NCBI RefSeq assembly: GCF_000830505.1
Contig: NZ_JXOK01000026.1
Span: 104,694 to 168,693 of the forward strand
Source: Vibrio mytili
GTDB taxonomy: Bacteria > Pseudomonadota > Gammaproteobacteria > Enterobacterales > Vibrionaceae
DNA: 64,000 nucleotides
Direction of reading: 5' to 3'
The notes under the pieces are model-generated. The model saw only the letters and a list, made by a program, of their open reading frames with translations. It ran no database searches and was not told the DNA's origin. The number at the start of each line of letters is the position of its first letter. The first letter of the stretch is position 1. Shown here piece by piece: positions 26,675 through 36,949 of the stretch. A program made the translations under genes and the position numbers.

Positions 26675-28368
26675 TTAAAATTCGCAATCAGCCTGAAACA
26701 CCATCCTCTCTTTTGTATAGGGATGGTCCAATTCTAATGTTTCGGCGTGCAGATGCAGACGCTCGGCTTTTTCGCCGTACAAACCGTCACCCACCATTGG
26801 CATGTTCAAGCCCAGATGATGCGCGCTGTGGACACGCAGTTGGTGGGTGCGACCCGTTTTAGGGTACATATATACCTTACTGCGGCCGTTCTTTACTTCA
26901 ATCAACTGCCAGTAAGTCTCGGCTGGTTTGCCGTGTTCATAACAAACTAATTGACGTGGACGGTCTTCTGGATCGCCACGCATTGGTAATGAGATTTCAC
27001 CCTCTAAATCCTTGAGTTCACCTTCTAGCAACGCCATATAGCGCTTTGTTACGCCTCGGGCCATGAACTGTTTTTGCAAGTTTTTATTGGCGCGCTTAGT
27101 AAGCGCAAACACTAAGATTCCTGATGTTGCCATGTCTAAGCGATGGATGACAAAAGGTCCTTCCACGTCAGGAAACAGGCTCTGAAGTCGCGTATAGGCC
27201 GAGTCTTTGATGGTTTTTCCCGGTACTGATAGCAATCCTGAAGGCTTATTAACAACTACCATGGCATCGTCTTGGTAAAGTATTTCCAGCTCTTTATCTT
27301 CTGCCCAGTTTTCGGCTAGGGGGTTGGCTTCAACATTCAAGCCTTGCATCATGTGGCCTAAAATTGGCTGGCACTTGCTGTTGCATGATGGATAGAATTT
27401 CTTGTGTTGACGCACCTCCGATTTGGGAGATTCCCCCCACCAGAACTCGGCAAGCGCTAACGGTTTTAGGCCATGTTTAAAAGCATACTGAAGTAGCTTG
27501 GGGGCCGCACATTCCCCGGCACCAGCTGGTGGTACAGGTTACTGGTCTCGGCGAAAATATCCACCAAATCACGTGATTCACCAAAGCTATTGAGGAAGCG
27601 ATATTGACGGTGAAGTTTATGCTGCAGCGCGTTAGACCGCTCTTTTCTGAGTGCTTTAAACTCATTGAGTTGCTGTTTGAGTTCTGCCAATCGCTGCTCT
27701 TTTACTGCCAACTTTTCATCCCACATCATCTTGAGGTGCTTTAGTTGGTTTTTGTCGGCCACGCTTTGTTTACTTAACTCATCCAGCAATGCTTTGAGAG
27801 CGTCAGGGCCGAGTGTTTGCTCGCCTTGTCTACGCTGTTCTTTGCGTTTAGCGCGTCCTGCTATCATCACTTGTCGTTGCTGCTGTTCTGCTTGTTGGTA
27901 AGCCGCCCGGTCGGCTTGAATGTCTGCTGTTAGCTCAGCCAATTCAGGGTTAGCTGCTGCCTTTCTGTAGTCGGTATTGACCGCATTGATGGCATCAGTT
28001 TCTGCACGGAAGAAACCCAGATCGGTCAACATATCATAAACTGGTGGCACAAAGCCTGGCAGCAAGTTTTTATCCGCGATTTTTCCGGAGAAGGCGCTTA
28101 GATAACCCAGATCTCCTTGTTTATTTTTCACCAAGAGCACACCGAACATTTTTCCACGTCCTGATTTATGAGCGTCCAGGCCAAAATCATGATCAAAATC
28201 GCTTTGCGCGAGCAAGTTCTGTTGTAACTGCTCAGCGGCCAATACACAAAGCGGATGCGGTGTATAGTAGAACGGAAACGTAAACTGCTCAGGTAACGTA
28301 TAGCCAGAAATATCAGCAGTAAAGCGAGTAAAACAGTGTTCAGGCGAGTGCATGGTGAATATCCGCAC
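26675..28368 (-). pseudogene. RluA-family pseudouridine synthase with long N-terminal domain, frame broken by one missing base
   Basis: RNA pseudouridine synthase. The C-terminal half (26675-27415) has the RluA catalytic core with Asp in HRLDMATSGILVFA, plus LYQDDAMVVVNKPSG and KTGRTHQLRVHS. The N-terminal half (27466-28368) is a helical, Gln-rich domain found in a long Vibrio/Shewanella subgroup. They are separated by a frame break near 27531. Restoring one C (TACCACC to TACCCACC) joins them as LYPPAGAGECAAPKLLQYAF, giving 564 residues. Cys motifs ECAAP and FYPSCNSKC could bind metal. Start near ATG 28368 or 28353. Probably one gene with a sequence error. Confidence 0.82.
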
Positions 28369-28602
28369 GAGTAAAAAATTGAGCGAGGATTGTACATGTT
28401 TGATTCAAGAATGCCATATACCTAACCCACATCAAGGTGCTCGTTTTTACGAGAGTGGTTTGAGCTGTCAGACGCAGCATCGCGCTGAGTTCTATATCTT
28501 GTAGTGACTTGATTGTTCTGGTGCGTCTTCACTTGAGATTCATTCACGATCCTGTACCTTAAACCATATTCCTATTTCTTACACCAGTTAGAGTTTCATC
28601 GT

Positions 28603-29406
28603 ATGCCACACGCTAGTATTAAATTTATCGCCTCCGATATGGACGGTACGTTGCTTGACCAATATGGTCGCTTAGATCCAGAATTTTTCGACTTGTTTTT
28701 GCAGTTAGAACAAAAAGGCATTGTGTTTTCAGCGGCATCTGGTCGCCAGTACTACAGCTTACGTGACACGTTCGCTCCTATCCAAGACCGTATTGTTTAC
28801 GTCGCGGAAAATGGTACGTTGGTGATGCACAAGGATAAAGAAATCTATAGTTGTACCATTCCTAAAGTAGAAGTCGCAGAGATCGTTACAGCGGCGCGTG
28901 ACATTGAAGGGGCACACATCGTATTGTGTGGCAAACGCTCTGCATATATAGAGAATCAAGACCAAAAAACATTAGAAGAATTTCATAAGTACTACCACCG
29001 TTGTGAACGTGTCGACGATTTACTGGGTGTTGACGATGAGTTCATCAAAGTGGCTATTTGTCATTTTGACGGCTCAGAAGAGCAGCTTTTTTCCACCATG
29101 AATGCGAAGTTTGGTGATTCACATAAAGTCGTGGTGAGTGCAAAAATTTGGCTAGATGTGATGAATGCCAAAGCGTCAAAAGGGGCCGCGATAGAGTTTT
29201 TGCAACAAACCATGGGCTTTACTCCTGCTGAAACCATGACCTTTGGTGATTATTTGAATGACCTTGAAATGCTACAAGTGAGTGAGCACTCTTATGCCGT
29301 TGCCAATGCGCACGAAAAGATAAAACAGGTGGCTCGATTTTCTGCACCTAGCAATCAAGACTCAGGCGTTTTAACCGTTCTCCGGGAGCGATTTAATTTG
29401 GATTAG
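28603..29406 (+). CDS. Cof-type HAD-IIB sugar phosphatase family protein
   Basis: 267-residue haloacid dehalogenase phosphatase. Motif I is SDMDGTLLD (nucleophile Asp near residue 13), motif II the Ser in FSAASGR, motif III the Lys in NAKASKGAAI, and motif IV GDYLNDLEML. The C2B cap domain lies between. Members (YbiV, YidA, Cof) dephosphorylate sugar phosphates and similar metabolites. The physiological substrate is not predictable here. Monocistronic. Confidence 0.92.
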   Translation: MPHASIKFIASDMDGTLLDQYGRLDPEFFDLFLQLEQKGIVFSAASGRQYYSLRDTFAPIQDRIVYVAENGTLVMHKDKEIYSCTIPKVEVAEIVTAARDIEGAHIVLCGKRSAYIENQDQKTLEEFHKYYHRCERVDDLLGVDDEFIKVAICHFDGSEEQLFSTMNAKFGDSHKVVVSAKIWLDVMNAKASKGAAIEFLQQTMGFTPAETMTFGDYLNDLEMLQVSEHSYAVANAHEKIKQVARFSAPSNQDSGVLTVLRERFNLD

Positions 29407-29423
29407 GTTTGTCTGTGAATATT

Positions 29424-29458
29424 AAAAACTCCCTAATGCTTGGAAAGGGAGTTTTTTA
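29424..29458 (+). terminator. Rho-independent terminator downstream of the HAD phosphatase gene
   Basis: AAAACTCCCT and AGGGAGTTTT arms around a 12-base loop, followed by T residues. Confidence 0.8.
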
Positions 29459-29506
29459 CGACTAGGTGTATATCTTGGTTGTATCACCATAAGTAGGGCT
29501 TTGTAT

Positions 29507-30664
29507 TTATATCTGTCGCTCTGGTACCGGTTCAGTTTGTGATTTTTGGCGACTTTCAAACGTCTTGCTACTTGCGAATTTCATTTTATACATGCGCTTG
29601 TCTGCATAGTTTATGAGCAAGTCAATATCGTCACTGTCAATTGGATAATGCGCAATACCAATACTTGTCGACAGAGAATTGGTCTGTTTTACTGCTAAAA
29701 CTGGCGTGACGAATACGTTGTGAATGAGTTGTCGAGCTTGTGTATCATTGATACTTTCGCCTTCAATCACGACGGCAAATTCGTCCCCTCCCATCCTATA
29801 AACAGTGAAATGATTCATTTGCATTGCTTTTAGTCTTTTCGCAACCTCTTTAAGTACGAAGTCACCCGCCTGATGCCCGTGTGTATCATTAATCGCTTTA
29901 AAGCCATTTAAATCCAAAATGCACAATGAAAAGCTGGTGTGATTCTTTGTGTACTTTCGCAAAGTATTAAACAAAGCATTTCGATTACCAAGTTCGGTCA
30001 ATGGGTCACTGAGCGCCAGCTTTCTGTGAAAATGAGACTCGCGATAAAAGAAATAAATCAGAGAGAGTGTGGATAGCACAAAGGTAGCAAACAACATGTA
30101 TTGCGCTCGCATTAATCGTTGCGTTTCTCCTTGCTGGGCTTCGTAGACCTTACTGCTTTGACGAAAGTTTTGGTTTACGAAATCAACCAAATTTAGATAT
30201 AACGTTTGGGTAGACCGATAAAATATCGCTGCCGCTTGACTGTCGCCTGTCTTTGCTTCAACAAGCTGTGGCTCTAATGCTTTATATTGTTCAAACAGAT
30301 CTAAAAAATAATATTGGATGTTGTTGCGCTTAAAAAACTCAAAGGCGTCATGACTGTTAATCAGTAGGTCGAAACGGCTCCAAGCGAGTTCATATTGCAG
30401 TTCCGCCCCTTCAATATTCAAAACGTTTTCATCGAGTCTCCTGGCTTCACTCACTAACTCAGAGAGCTCTTTCGAGAGTTGAAACAAAAACCAAGTGGCT
30501 TGTTTTTGTTCTTTAGTAAAATTTTGTGCCAAATCGCGGGTTTGTTGCAGTAGAAATACGTTCGCAAGTAATAAAGATACCGCGAAAATGACCAGCAACA
30601 GTTTATTCAATGACGAGTAATGCCATTTTTGGGCTTTGTCTGAAGACGTGTTTGCGTTGGTCAT
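29507..30664 (-). CDS. Membrane diguanylate cyclase (GGDEF), partner of a pterin-binding protein
   Basis: 385 residues from ATG 30664. TM1 is at about 21-40, followed by a roughly 150-residue periplasmic helical sensor domain, TM2 at about 189-207 (LFATFVLSTLSLIYFFY), and a GGDEF domain with intact RMGGDEFAVVIEG (about 290-302) and DLNGFKAINDTHGH. It should make cyclic di-GMP. No RxxD inhibition site is seen before GGDEF. There is no EAL domain. Its ATG overlaps the upstream gene's TGA (ATGA). The periplasmic domain probably reads out the secreted pterin-binding protein. Confidence 0.9.
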   Translation of the reverse strand: MTNANTSSDKAQKWHYSSLNKLLLVIFAVSLLLANVFLLQQTRDLAQNFTKEQKQATWFLFQLSKELSELVSEARRLDENVLNIEGAELQYELAWSRFDLLINSHDAFEFFKRNNIQYYFLDLFEQYKALEPQLVEAKTGDSQAAAIFYRSTQTLYLNLVDFVNQNFRQSSKVYEAQQGETQRLMRAQYMLFATFVLSTLSLIYFFYRESHFHRKLALSDPLTELGNRNALFNTLRKYTKNHTSFSLCILDLNGFKAINDTHGHQAGDFVLKEVAKRLKAMQMNHFTVYRMGGDEFAVVIEGESINDTQARQLIHNVFVTPVLAVKQTNSLSTSIGIAHYPIDSDDIDLLINYADKRMYKMKFASSKTFESRQKSQTEPVPERQI

Positions 30665-31119
30665 TTTTTCATTTCTATCTGACTGACTTGCCAAACCATC
30701 TGTGCATGATACTCAGTCCGATCTATTTCAGGGTAACTGCTTAATGGGTACACAACCCAATAAGGCCCTTTATCTCGTATTTTTATATATTGACCATCTT
30801 TCTTGAAAGCCAAGATTGGTTCATAACGAAGAATATCTTGACGAGGTAATATTGAGTGATAATTGTTGAGACCAGCGATATCAGTATATTCAGGGATACT
30901 GCCGTAGATCTGGGTAAGTAGAGTACTGAGCTTTACACCATCAAATTTAGCTGGTGCAGAAATCCAAGGTAAATTGGTTGTATAACTGGTAATGGGTAAA
31001 GCCTGAAGTTGTTCTAGCGTTACCGAAACATCGGTTTTTTGAGAACCACTAAAAACGATTTCACGTGCAGAGATAAATGTTGAAAAAACCAACAAAATCA
31101 AAGCGATTATCTTCTTCAT
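30661..31119 (-). CDS. Periplasmic molybdopterin/pterin-binding domain protein (PruR-like)
   Basis: 152 residues: signal peptide (about 1-18, ending FISA), then a sulfite-oxidase-type pterin-binding fold with LTLEQLQALPITSYTT-like and FDGVKLSTLLTQIYG segments, ILAFKKDGQYIKI and GPYWVVYPLSSYPE. It lacks other enzyme domains. In Agrobacterium a protein of this type (PruR) binds pterins in the periplasm and controls the cyclic di-GMP enzyme DcpA. The four-base overlap with a membrane diguanylate cyclase gene suggests the same logic here. Confidence 0.8.
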   Translation of the reverse strand: MKKIIALILLVFSTFISAREIVFSGSQKTDVSVTLEQLQALPITSYTTNLPWISAPAKFDGVKLSTLLTQIYGSIPEYTDIAGLNNYHSILPRQDILRYEPILAFKKDGQYIKIRDKGPYWVVYPLSSYPEIDRTEYHAQMVWQVSQIEMKK

Positions 31120-31441
31120 TATAAGGCCTTGTTATATTTTATTATTTTGTTCTGCTTATGCAACCATGACTGATAGTCATAACTAATTTGTGGTCTTATT
31201 AATATAGTCAACCTAAATGCATTATATATCAGATTTTGGTTCAAAAGTAACGACTGGTTTGTTGAAGGTTAATGCTATTCAGTGATAAGGCGTAGTATTT
31301 GGCTGAGGGATATTAATACTAAGTGATTAAAATTTAAACGCTTGCTGAGTTTTTGAAACGTTTTATTTTATTAGATAAGAAAAGCCATCGTGAGAGGATG
31401 GCTTATCAGTCAAGCAATGGTTTCTGAAGAAAATGGAAGCA
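31120..31441. other. Intergenic region between the pruR-like gene and fghA
   Basis: An AT-rich spacer between two minus-strand units. It holds the fghA terminator (31382-31404) at its left-to-right end near fghA and must hold the promoter of the pterin-binding/GGDEF operon. No other structure was seen. Confidence 0.4.
31382..31404 (-). terminator. Terminator of fghA
   Basis: AAGCCATC and GATGGCTT arms; the minus-strand reading continues TTTTCTT. Confidence 0.65.
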
Positions 31442-32281
31442 TTATCCAAACAAATGCTTAGCGTGGAAGTTTAAGTGATCGTCAATAAAACTGGAGATGA
31501 AGTAGTAGCTGTGGTCATACCCAGATTGCATACGCAAGCTAAACGGTGAATCATGTAGTTTGGCAGCAGACAATAACGCTTCTGGCTTAAGTTGTTCACT
31601 TAAGAACCCATCGGCATCACCTTGATCGACCAGTATCGGCAGTGGTGATTGTGCTCGTTTTAAAAGCTCACTGGCATCGTATTGCTTCCAGCTTTCGATA
31701 TCTGTGCCAAGGTAAGCGGTAAATGCTTTTTTACCCCATGGACACTGCATCGGGTTACTGATAGGACTGAAGGCTGAAATAGACCGATATTGTTGGCTAT
31801 TTTTTAATCCGATGGTTAAAGCACCATGCCCACCCATACTATGGCCTGAGATAGATTTTACATCTGAAACAGGAAAATTACTTTCAATAATGCTAGGCAG
31901 CTCTTTGGTGATATAGTCATACATTAAATAGTGTAATGACCAAGGCGCTTGTGTCGCATTTAGGTAGAATCCTGCCCCTTGACCTAAGTCGTAACTTTCA
32001 TCATCCGCAATCCCTTCTCCACGTGGGCTGGTATCGGGCGCAATGAGCGCGATGCCGAGTTCGGCAGCCATGCGAAACGCGCCGGCTTTCTGCATGAAGT
32101 TCTCATCGGTACAAGTTAATCCTGACAACCAGTACAACGCGGGTACAGGCTGTGTCTTGGTTGCGTTTGGCGGTAGAAAAATAGCAAAGCGCATCGTGCA
32201 GTTCAAAGCGGTGGATTCGTGCGTATATTGCTTATGCCAGCCTCCAAATACTTTAGTTTGGCTAACGTTTTCAATCATCAT
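31442..32281 (-). CDS. fghA: S-formylglutathione hydrolase
   Basis: Hydrolyses S-formylglutathione to formate and glutathione, the second step of glutathione-dependent formaldehyde detoxification. 279 residues, esterase D family, with the nucleophile Ser148 in SGHSMGGHGA, the signature LSGLTCTDENF (about 52-62), and a catalytic Asp/His pair in DQGDADGFL and GYDHSYYF. It lies 87 bases downstream of frmA in the same direction; a hairpin between them may lower its expression. Confidence 0.95.
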   Translation of the reverse strand: MMIENVSQTKVFGGWHKQYTHESTALNCTMRFAIFLPPNATKTQPVPALYWLSGLTCTDENFMQKAGAFRMAAELGIALIAPDTSPRGEGIADDESYDLGQGAGFYLNATQAPWSLHYLMYDYITKELPSIIESNFPVSDVKSISGHSMGGHGALTIGLKNSQQYRSISAFSPISNPMQCPWGKKAFTAYLGTDIESWKQYDASELLKRAQSPLPILVDQGDADGFLSEQLKPEALLSAAKLHDSPFSLRMQSGYDHSYYFISSFIDDHLNFHAKHLFG

Positions 32282-32334
32282 AATACACTCTCAAGAGACA
32301 TAAATTTTAAGGAAGTGGTTGGGAGTTAGTTAAT

Positions 32335-32360
32335 GAAAAGGCCCTCCTATGGAGAGCCTT
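32335..32360 (-). terminator. Hairpin between frmA and fghA
   Basis: AAGGC-CTCC and GGAG-GCCTT arms with one mismatch; on the minus strand it ends TTTTC. It may be a partial terminator inside the operon. Confidence 0.55.
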
Positions 32361-32368
32361 CACAGAAA

Positions 32369-33535
<1,167 letters not shown>

Positions 33536-33747
33536 TCAATAGGTAGGCGTTGTCATTAAGCGTAGTTGAGCTTTGCATTTTCGCCTGATGTTTTACTAAT
33601 ACGCATTTTATCTATTTCAATAAAAATGATAATCCGTCCTTTTTGAAAATGATTTTTACGTTTGTGTAATAATTAAAGGTGTAACATAATGCCGCTTTAC
33701 ACACGCGCTCATTTTTGAATGCTAATAAATATTGATAGGATCAAGCG

Positions 33748-34617
33748 ATGGCGAATTGGGAAGGTGTCAGTGAATTTGTTGCCGTGGCAGAAACCAATAG
33801 CTTCACCGGGGCGGCCGCTAAGCTCAAAACTTCGGTGGCACAGATTAGTCGTCGTGTTTCCGCTTTGGAAGCGCGTCTTGCGGTAAAGCTGCTGCATCGT
33901 ACGACCCGAAAAGTCTCCCTTTCTGAAGCTGGTAAACTCTATTATCAACAATGTAAACATTTGGTTGAAGGTTTGGAATTAGCTGAGCTCGTAGTGACGC
34001 AAATGCAAACTGAGCCCAAAGGTGTGCTTCGTGTCACCGCGCCAGTAACGTATGGTGAACAAACCTTGTCGCCGCTTTTGCATCAGTTTTTAGAAAAATA
34101 TCCGCAAGTGAATTTGGATTTAATTTTAACCAATCAGCGACTGGATCTAATTGAGCAAGGTGTGGATCTGGCGATCCGTCTGGGTCGTTTGCAAGATTCT
34201 AGCTTGGTTGCAAAACGGCTTTCATCTCGACAAATGTATGTTTGTGCCAGCCCTTTGTATCTCGAACGTTTTGGCGAGCCTCATACTCTATCAGAGCTCG
34301 GGCGCCATCAATGTTTGGTTGGATCGGTCGATTATTGGCACTTTAAAGAGCAAAACAGAGAACGGTCTTTGCGTGTGTCTGGGCGGATTAAATGCAACAG
34401 TGGATTTGCGTTGGTTGATGCTGCAAAACGCGGCTTGGGTCTGGCGCAATTACCCGATAATTATGTTCAAGAGGCTTTAGACAGCGGTGAGCTGGTCGAA
34501 GTATTGAGTGATTATCGCGACGATCGTGAAGGGATATGGGCTTTGTATCCGCAAAGTCATAATCTCTCACCAAAGGTCCGGTTGTTGATCGATTTTTTGG
34601 CTCAAGAGCTTTGTTAA
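33748..34617 (+). CDS. LysR family regulator divergent from frmA
   Basis: 289 residues. Winged helix at the N-terminus (FVAVAETNSFTGAAAKLKTS, then AQISRRVSALEARL) and a substrate-binding effector domain (PKGVLRVTAPVTYGEQ...). CrgA/DsdC-like LysR type. The 230-base divergent spacing to frmA suggests that it regulates the formaldehyde detoxification genes, as in other vibrios and Pseudomonas. The inducer is unknown. Confidence 0.9.
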   Translation: MANWEGVSEFVAVAETNSFTGAAAKLKTSVAQISRRVSALEARLAVKLLHRTTRKVSLSEAGKLYYQQCKHLVEGLELAELVVTQMQTEPKGVLRVTAPVTYGEQTLSPLLHQFLEKYPQVNLDLILTNQRLDLIEQGVDLAIRLGRLQDSSLVAKRLSSRQMYVCASPLYLERFGEPHTLSELGRHQCLVGSVDYWHFKEQNRERSLRVSGRIKCNSGFALVDAAKRGLGLAQLPDNYVQEALDSGELVEVLSDYRDDREGIWALYPQSHNLSPKVRLLIDFLAQELC

Positions 34618-34751
34618 TTTTGCGGCGTTTTTAATCTGCTCTCTTATGTCGAGCACAGACTATATCCATATTGATTTTAATGGCCACATTATAACCCTCG
34701 TAATGTGCGATAGTTTACTGCAGCCATTATAGTTATATTTTTTATGAGTGA

Positions 34752-35524
34752 TCACTGATTCGATTCTGCATCGTCACGCTTAATCACTTTGTGCCCGTCT
34801 TCTGAGATACCGTTTTTCCAGTAGCTACTGATATAAATGTTTTCGCGCTCGACTTCTTTTTCATTGCGGAAGTATTGACGTAATGCCCGCATCGAATCGA
34901 ATTCACATGCACACCAAACCGCAGCCGTGCCATCTTGCCACTTCAGTTCACGGACTGCTTCCGCTAAAGGTTGTCCCTCTGTTAACCAAATTAATTCCAT
35001 CCCTGCTGGCGCGTGTAAGGTTGAATGTCTGAAGAAGACAGCACACTGATGACCGCGTAGCCTTTGGCATCTTCAGGTAGCGTGCGGATTTTTGCTGACA
35101 GGGCGGGTAGTGCCGTCATATCTGCAGCCATAAAGAACCAGTCGGCATCGGTGTTGAGGTTAGAAATGCTGCCTGGGCCAACGATGCTGATGGTATCCCC
35201 TGGCTGCGCTTTTATCGCCCAGCGAGCGGCAAAGCCGCTTTGCAAGTCGTTGCTTTCGTGGCGCACAAAATCGACTTCGATCGTACATGCTTGAGAGTCA
35301 TAGCGACGAATGGTATAGGTGCGAAGTATGGGTTTATCTTCTTCCGAAACGGATTCCAACTGGGTACTGCCAGATTGATTAAATAGCAGCTTAATGTAGC
35401 TACCTTCACAATCTTGAGGGAAGTGACTAAGCGCATCGCCTTGTAAGGTAATGCGCTGCATGTTTGGTGTAATGCGCTCAGTATGGGTGACAGCAAGCAC
35501 CTTAGGCTGTGGTTTATTTTTCAT
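34752..35524 (-). pseudogene. Siderophore-interacting FAD-binding protein, frame broken by one missing base
   Basis: NAD(P)H- or ferredoxin-dependent ferric-siderophore reductase family (ViuB/YqjH). The N-terminal part has the FAD motif RTYTIRRYD and GPGS; the C-terminal part has the family's MELIWLTEGQ and AAVWCACEFDSMRALR and a terminal GHKVI. The frames separate near 35017-35020. One added base (CAACCTTAC to CAACCNTTAC) gives DIQPLHAPAGMELIWL and 257 residues, the normal length. The start is ATG 35524. As written only a C-terminally clipped protein would be made. Likely a sequence error. Confidence 0.85.
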
Positions 35525-35711
35525 TACTACAATTCTCAATAATAATTCTTTTTCTCATTTAGATTATCAGTATTGCTAAAGAGAGGGTAGTAACTTTATA
35601 TAAATTTACACTGTTAATTTGTGTGAAGAAGAAGGTAGGGCCTGATGAAAAATGGACCTTCTTCTTCCTTACTTACGGGGTTGCGTTTTTTGCGTTGATT
35701 CAGTTAATGAC

Positions 35712-36296
35712 CTATATCATTGGGAAAGTGGACAAAAGAAGCAATGCAGCCATACCATAGTTGAACCCTTTTGTACGCTTAGGTGTGGTTAACCAGCGTT
35801 GAAGTTGCATCCCTGCAGCGGTCCAAAAGGTGACGGATGGAATATTTGCTAAGCAGAATACGCCTGCAATAACTGATAATTCTATCCACATACCTCCACT
35901 GCTGTAGACGGTAATCGCTGTTAAAGCCATAGACCAGCCTTTTGGGTTGACCCATTGAAACGCGACGGCGCCTATAAAAGACATCGGGCGAAAGTCATGC
36001 TTTATGTCGGCGTTAGAACTGGTCGCTATTTTATACGTTAGGAACAATAAGTAACTTAAACTGAGGATTTTTAAAATCGTATGGCTAAACGGATAGGCAT
36101 GAAACAAACTCATCAAGCCAATACCTACCAGTATTAACATCACACCGAAGCCAAAAGTAATGCCCAACATGTGGGGTATAGTGCGTTTAAAACCGACATT
36201 AGCACCGGATGTCATTAGCATGATGTTGTTTGGTCCAGGAGTGAATGTAGAGACAAACGCAAACAGTGCTAATGCGCCTAATTGATGGTATTCCAT
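35712..36296 (-). CDS. LysE family amino acid exporter
   Basis: 194 residues, five to six membrane helices, with the LysE/RhtB signature FTPGPNNIMLMTSGANVGF (about residues 19-37). Exports amino acids or related metabolites. The gene normally pairs divergently with an Lrp-type regulator. Here such a regulator is found 8.5 kb away at 44850, and a remnant of its promoter sits just upstream of this gene (36359-36434), suggesting the two were once neighbours. Confidence 0.9.
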   Translation of the reverse strand: MEYHQLGALALFAFVSTFTPGPNNIMLMTSGANVGFKRTIPHMLGITFGFGVMLILVGIGLMSLFHAYPFSHTILKILSLSYLLFLTYKIATSSNADIKHDFRPMSFIGAVAFQWVNPKGWSMALTAITVYSSGGMWIELSVIAGVFCLANIPSVTFWTAAGMQLQRWLTTPKRTKGFNYGMAALLLLSTFPMI

Positions 36297-36358
36297 AGCG
36301 TAATCCTTCGTTCTATGCTTCCAAATTGAAGCCGCTCAGTTATATAAGTAACGTAGAA

Positions 36359-36434
36359 ACAACTATAAGTAGAAATGCCAGCAACATTGTGCTTTTATCG
36401 AGCTATACTCATTTTTATTCACAATAAAACGTTA
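36359..36434 (+). repeat. Left copy of the lysE-lrp intergenic segment
   Basis: An ungapped alignment of 76 bases with 44772-44847, about 56 identical (roughly 74 percent, counted by eye). Shared blocks include ACAACTA, GTAGAAAT, ATTGTG, TTATC and CAATAAAA. The right copy ends two bases before the lrp start codon; here the coding region is absent. Confidence 0.7.
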
Positions 36435-36905
36435 TAAATTTCATATTTCTAGCAATAATATTGCTTAAGTGTCGGTTGGAAGAGAAAACGTCGTTGTTTA
36501 GCTCTTTGCTCGAACAGGATTCGCACTTCTGCTAACCATGTGCCAGTGTATTAATTAGATTAGGCAAATACTTTAAGCAATTTTTGGAAGTAGTTTCACT
36601 AGATTCGATTGGTGAGTATTTAAAAATTAACATTTATCTATAAATATTAACTTATAATTTTTTCGGTTAAAATAAAAACAGTGATCGAAAGCAAAATATT
36701 AATATTACTAATGTTTATAAAACGAAATTTATTGAAAATTAAGCTTAGAAACCTTTCCGTAAAGTACAATGTTGATAACTATTTACATATAAAAATTAAT
36801 TTCAATTCAATATCATAAACATGGGAACTTTGCTATATAGGTCACACAAGTGATATTTTATAAATTGATTGTTTTTTTTTGTAATTTTATGTAAATCCCC
36901 TCTTA

Positions 36906-36937
36906 TTTATTATCGAATGGTAGTTAACGATAATAAA
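36906..36937 (+). promoter_or_regulatory. Inverted repeat, candidate operator of the sugar porter operon
   Basis: TTTATTATCG (36906-36915) and CGATAATAAA (36928-36937) are perfect 10-base inverted arms, ending 12 bases before the start codon. The embedded GTTAACGATAA resembles TTATCGATAA upstream of the GPH transporter. Confidence 0.5.
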
Positions 36938-36949
36938 AAAGGGTAGAAC

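Larger units (their letters stand above)
36297..36949. other. AT-rich region at the left edge of the sugar island
   Basis: 653 bases without a convincing gene. The first part is the lysE promoter. 36359-36434 is a diverged copy of the lrp promoter. The rest, up to the sugar porter, is very AT-rich and includes the inverted repeat at 36906-36937. The sharp composition change near 36440 is consistent with a junction of acquired DNA. Confidence 0.5.
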
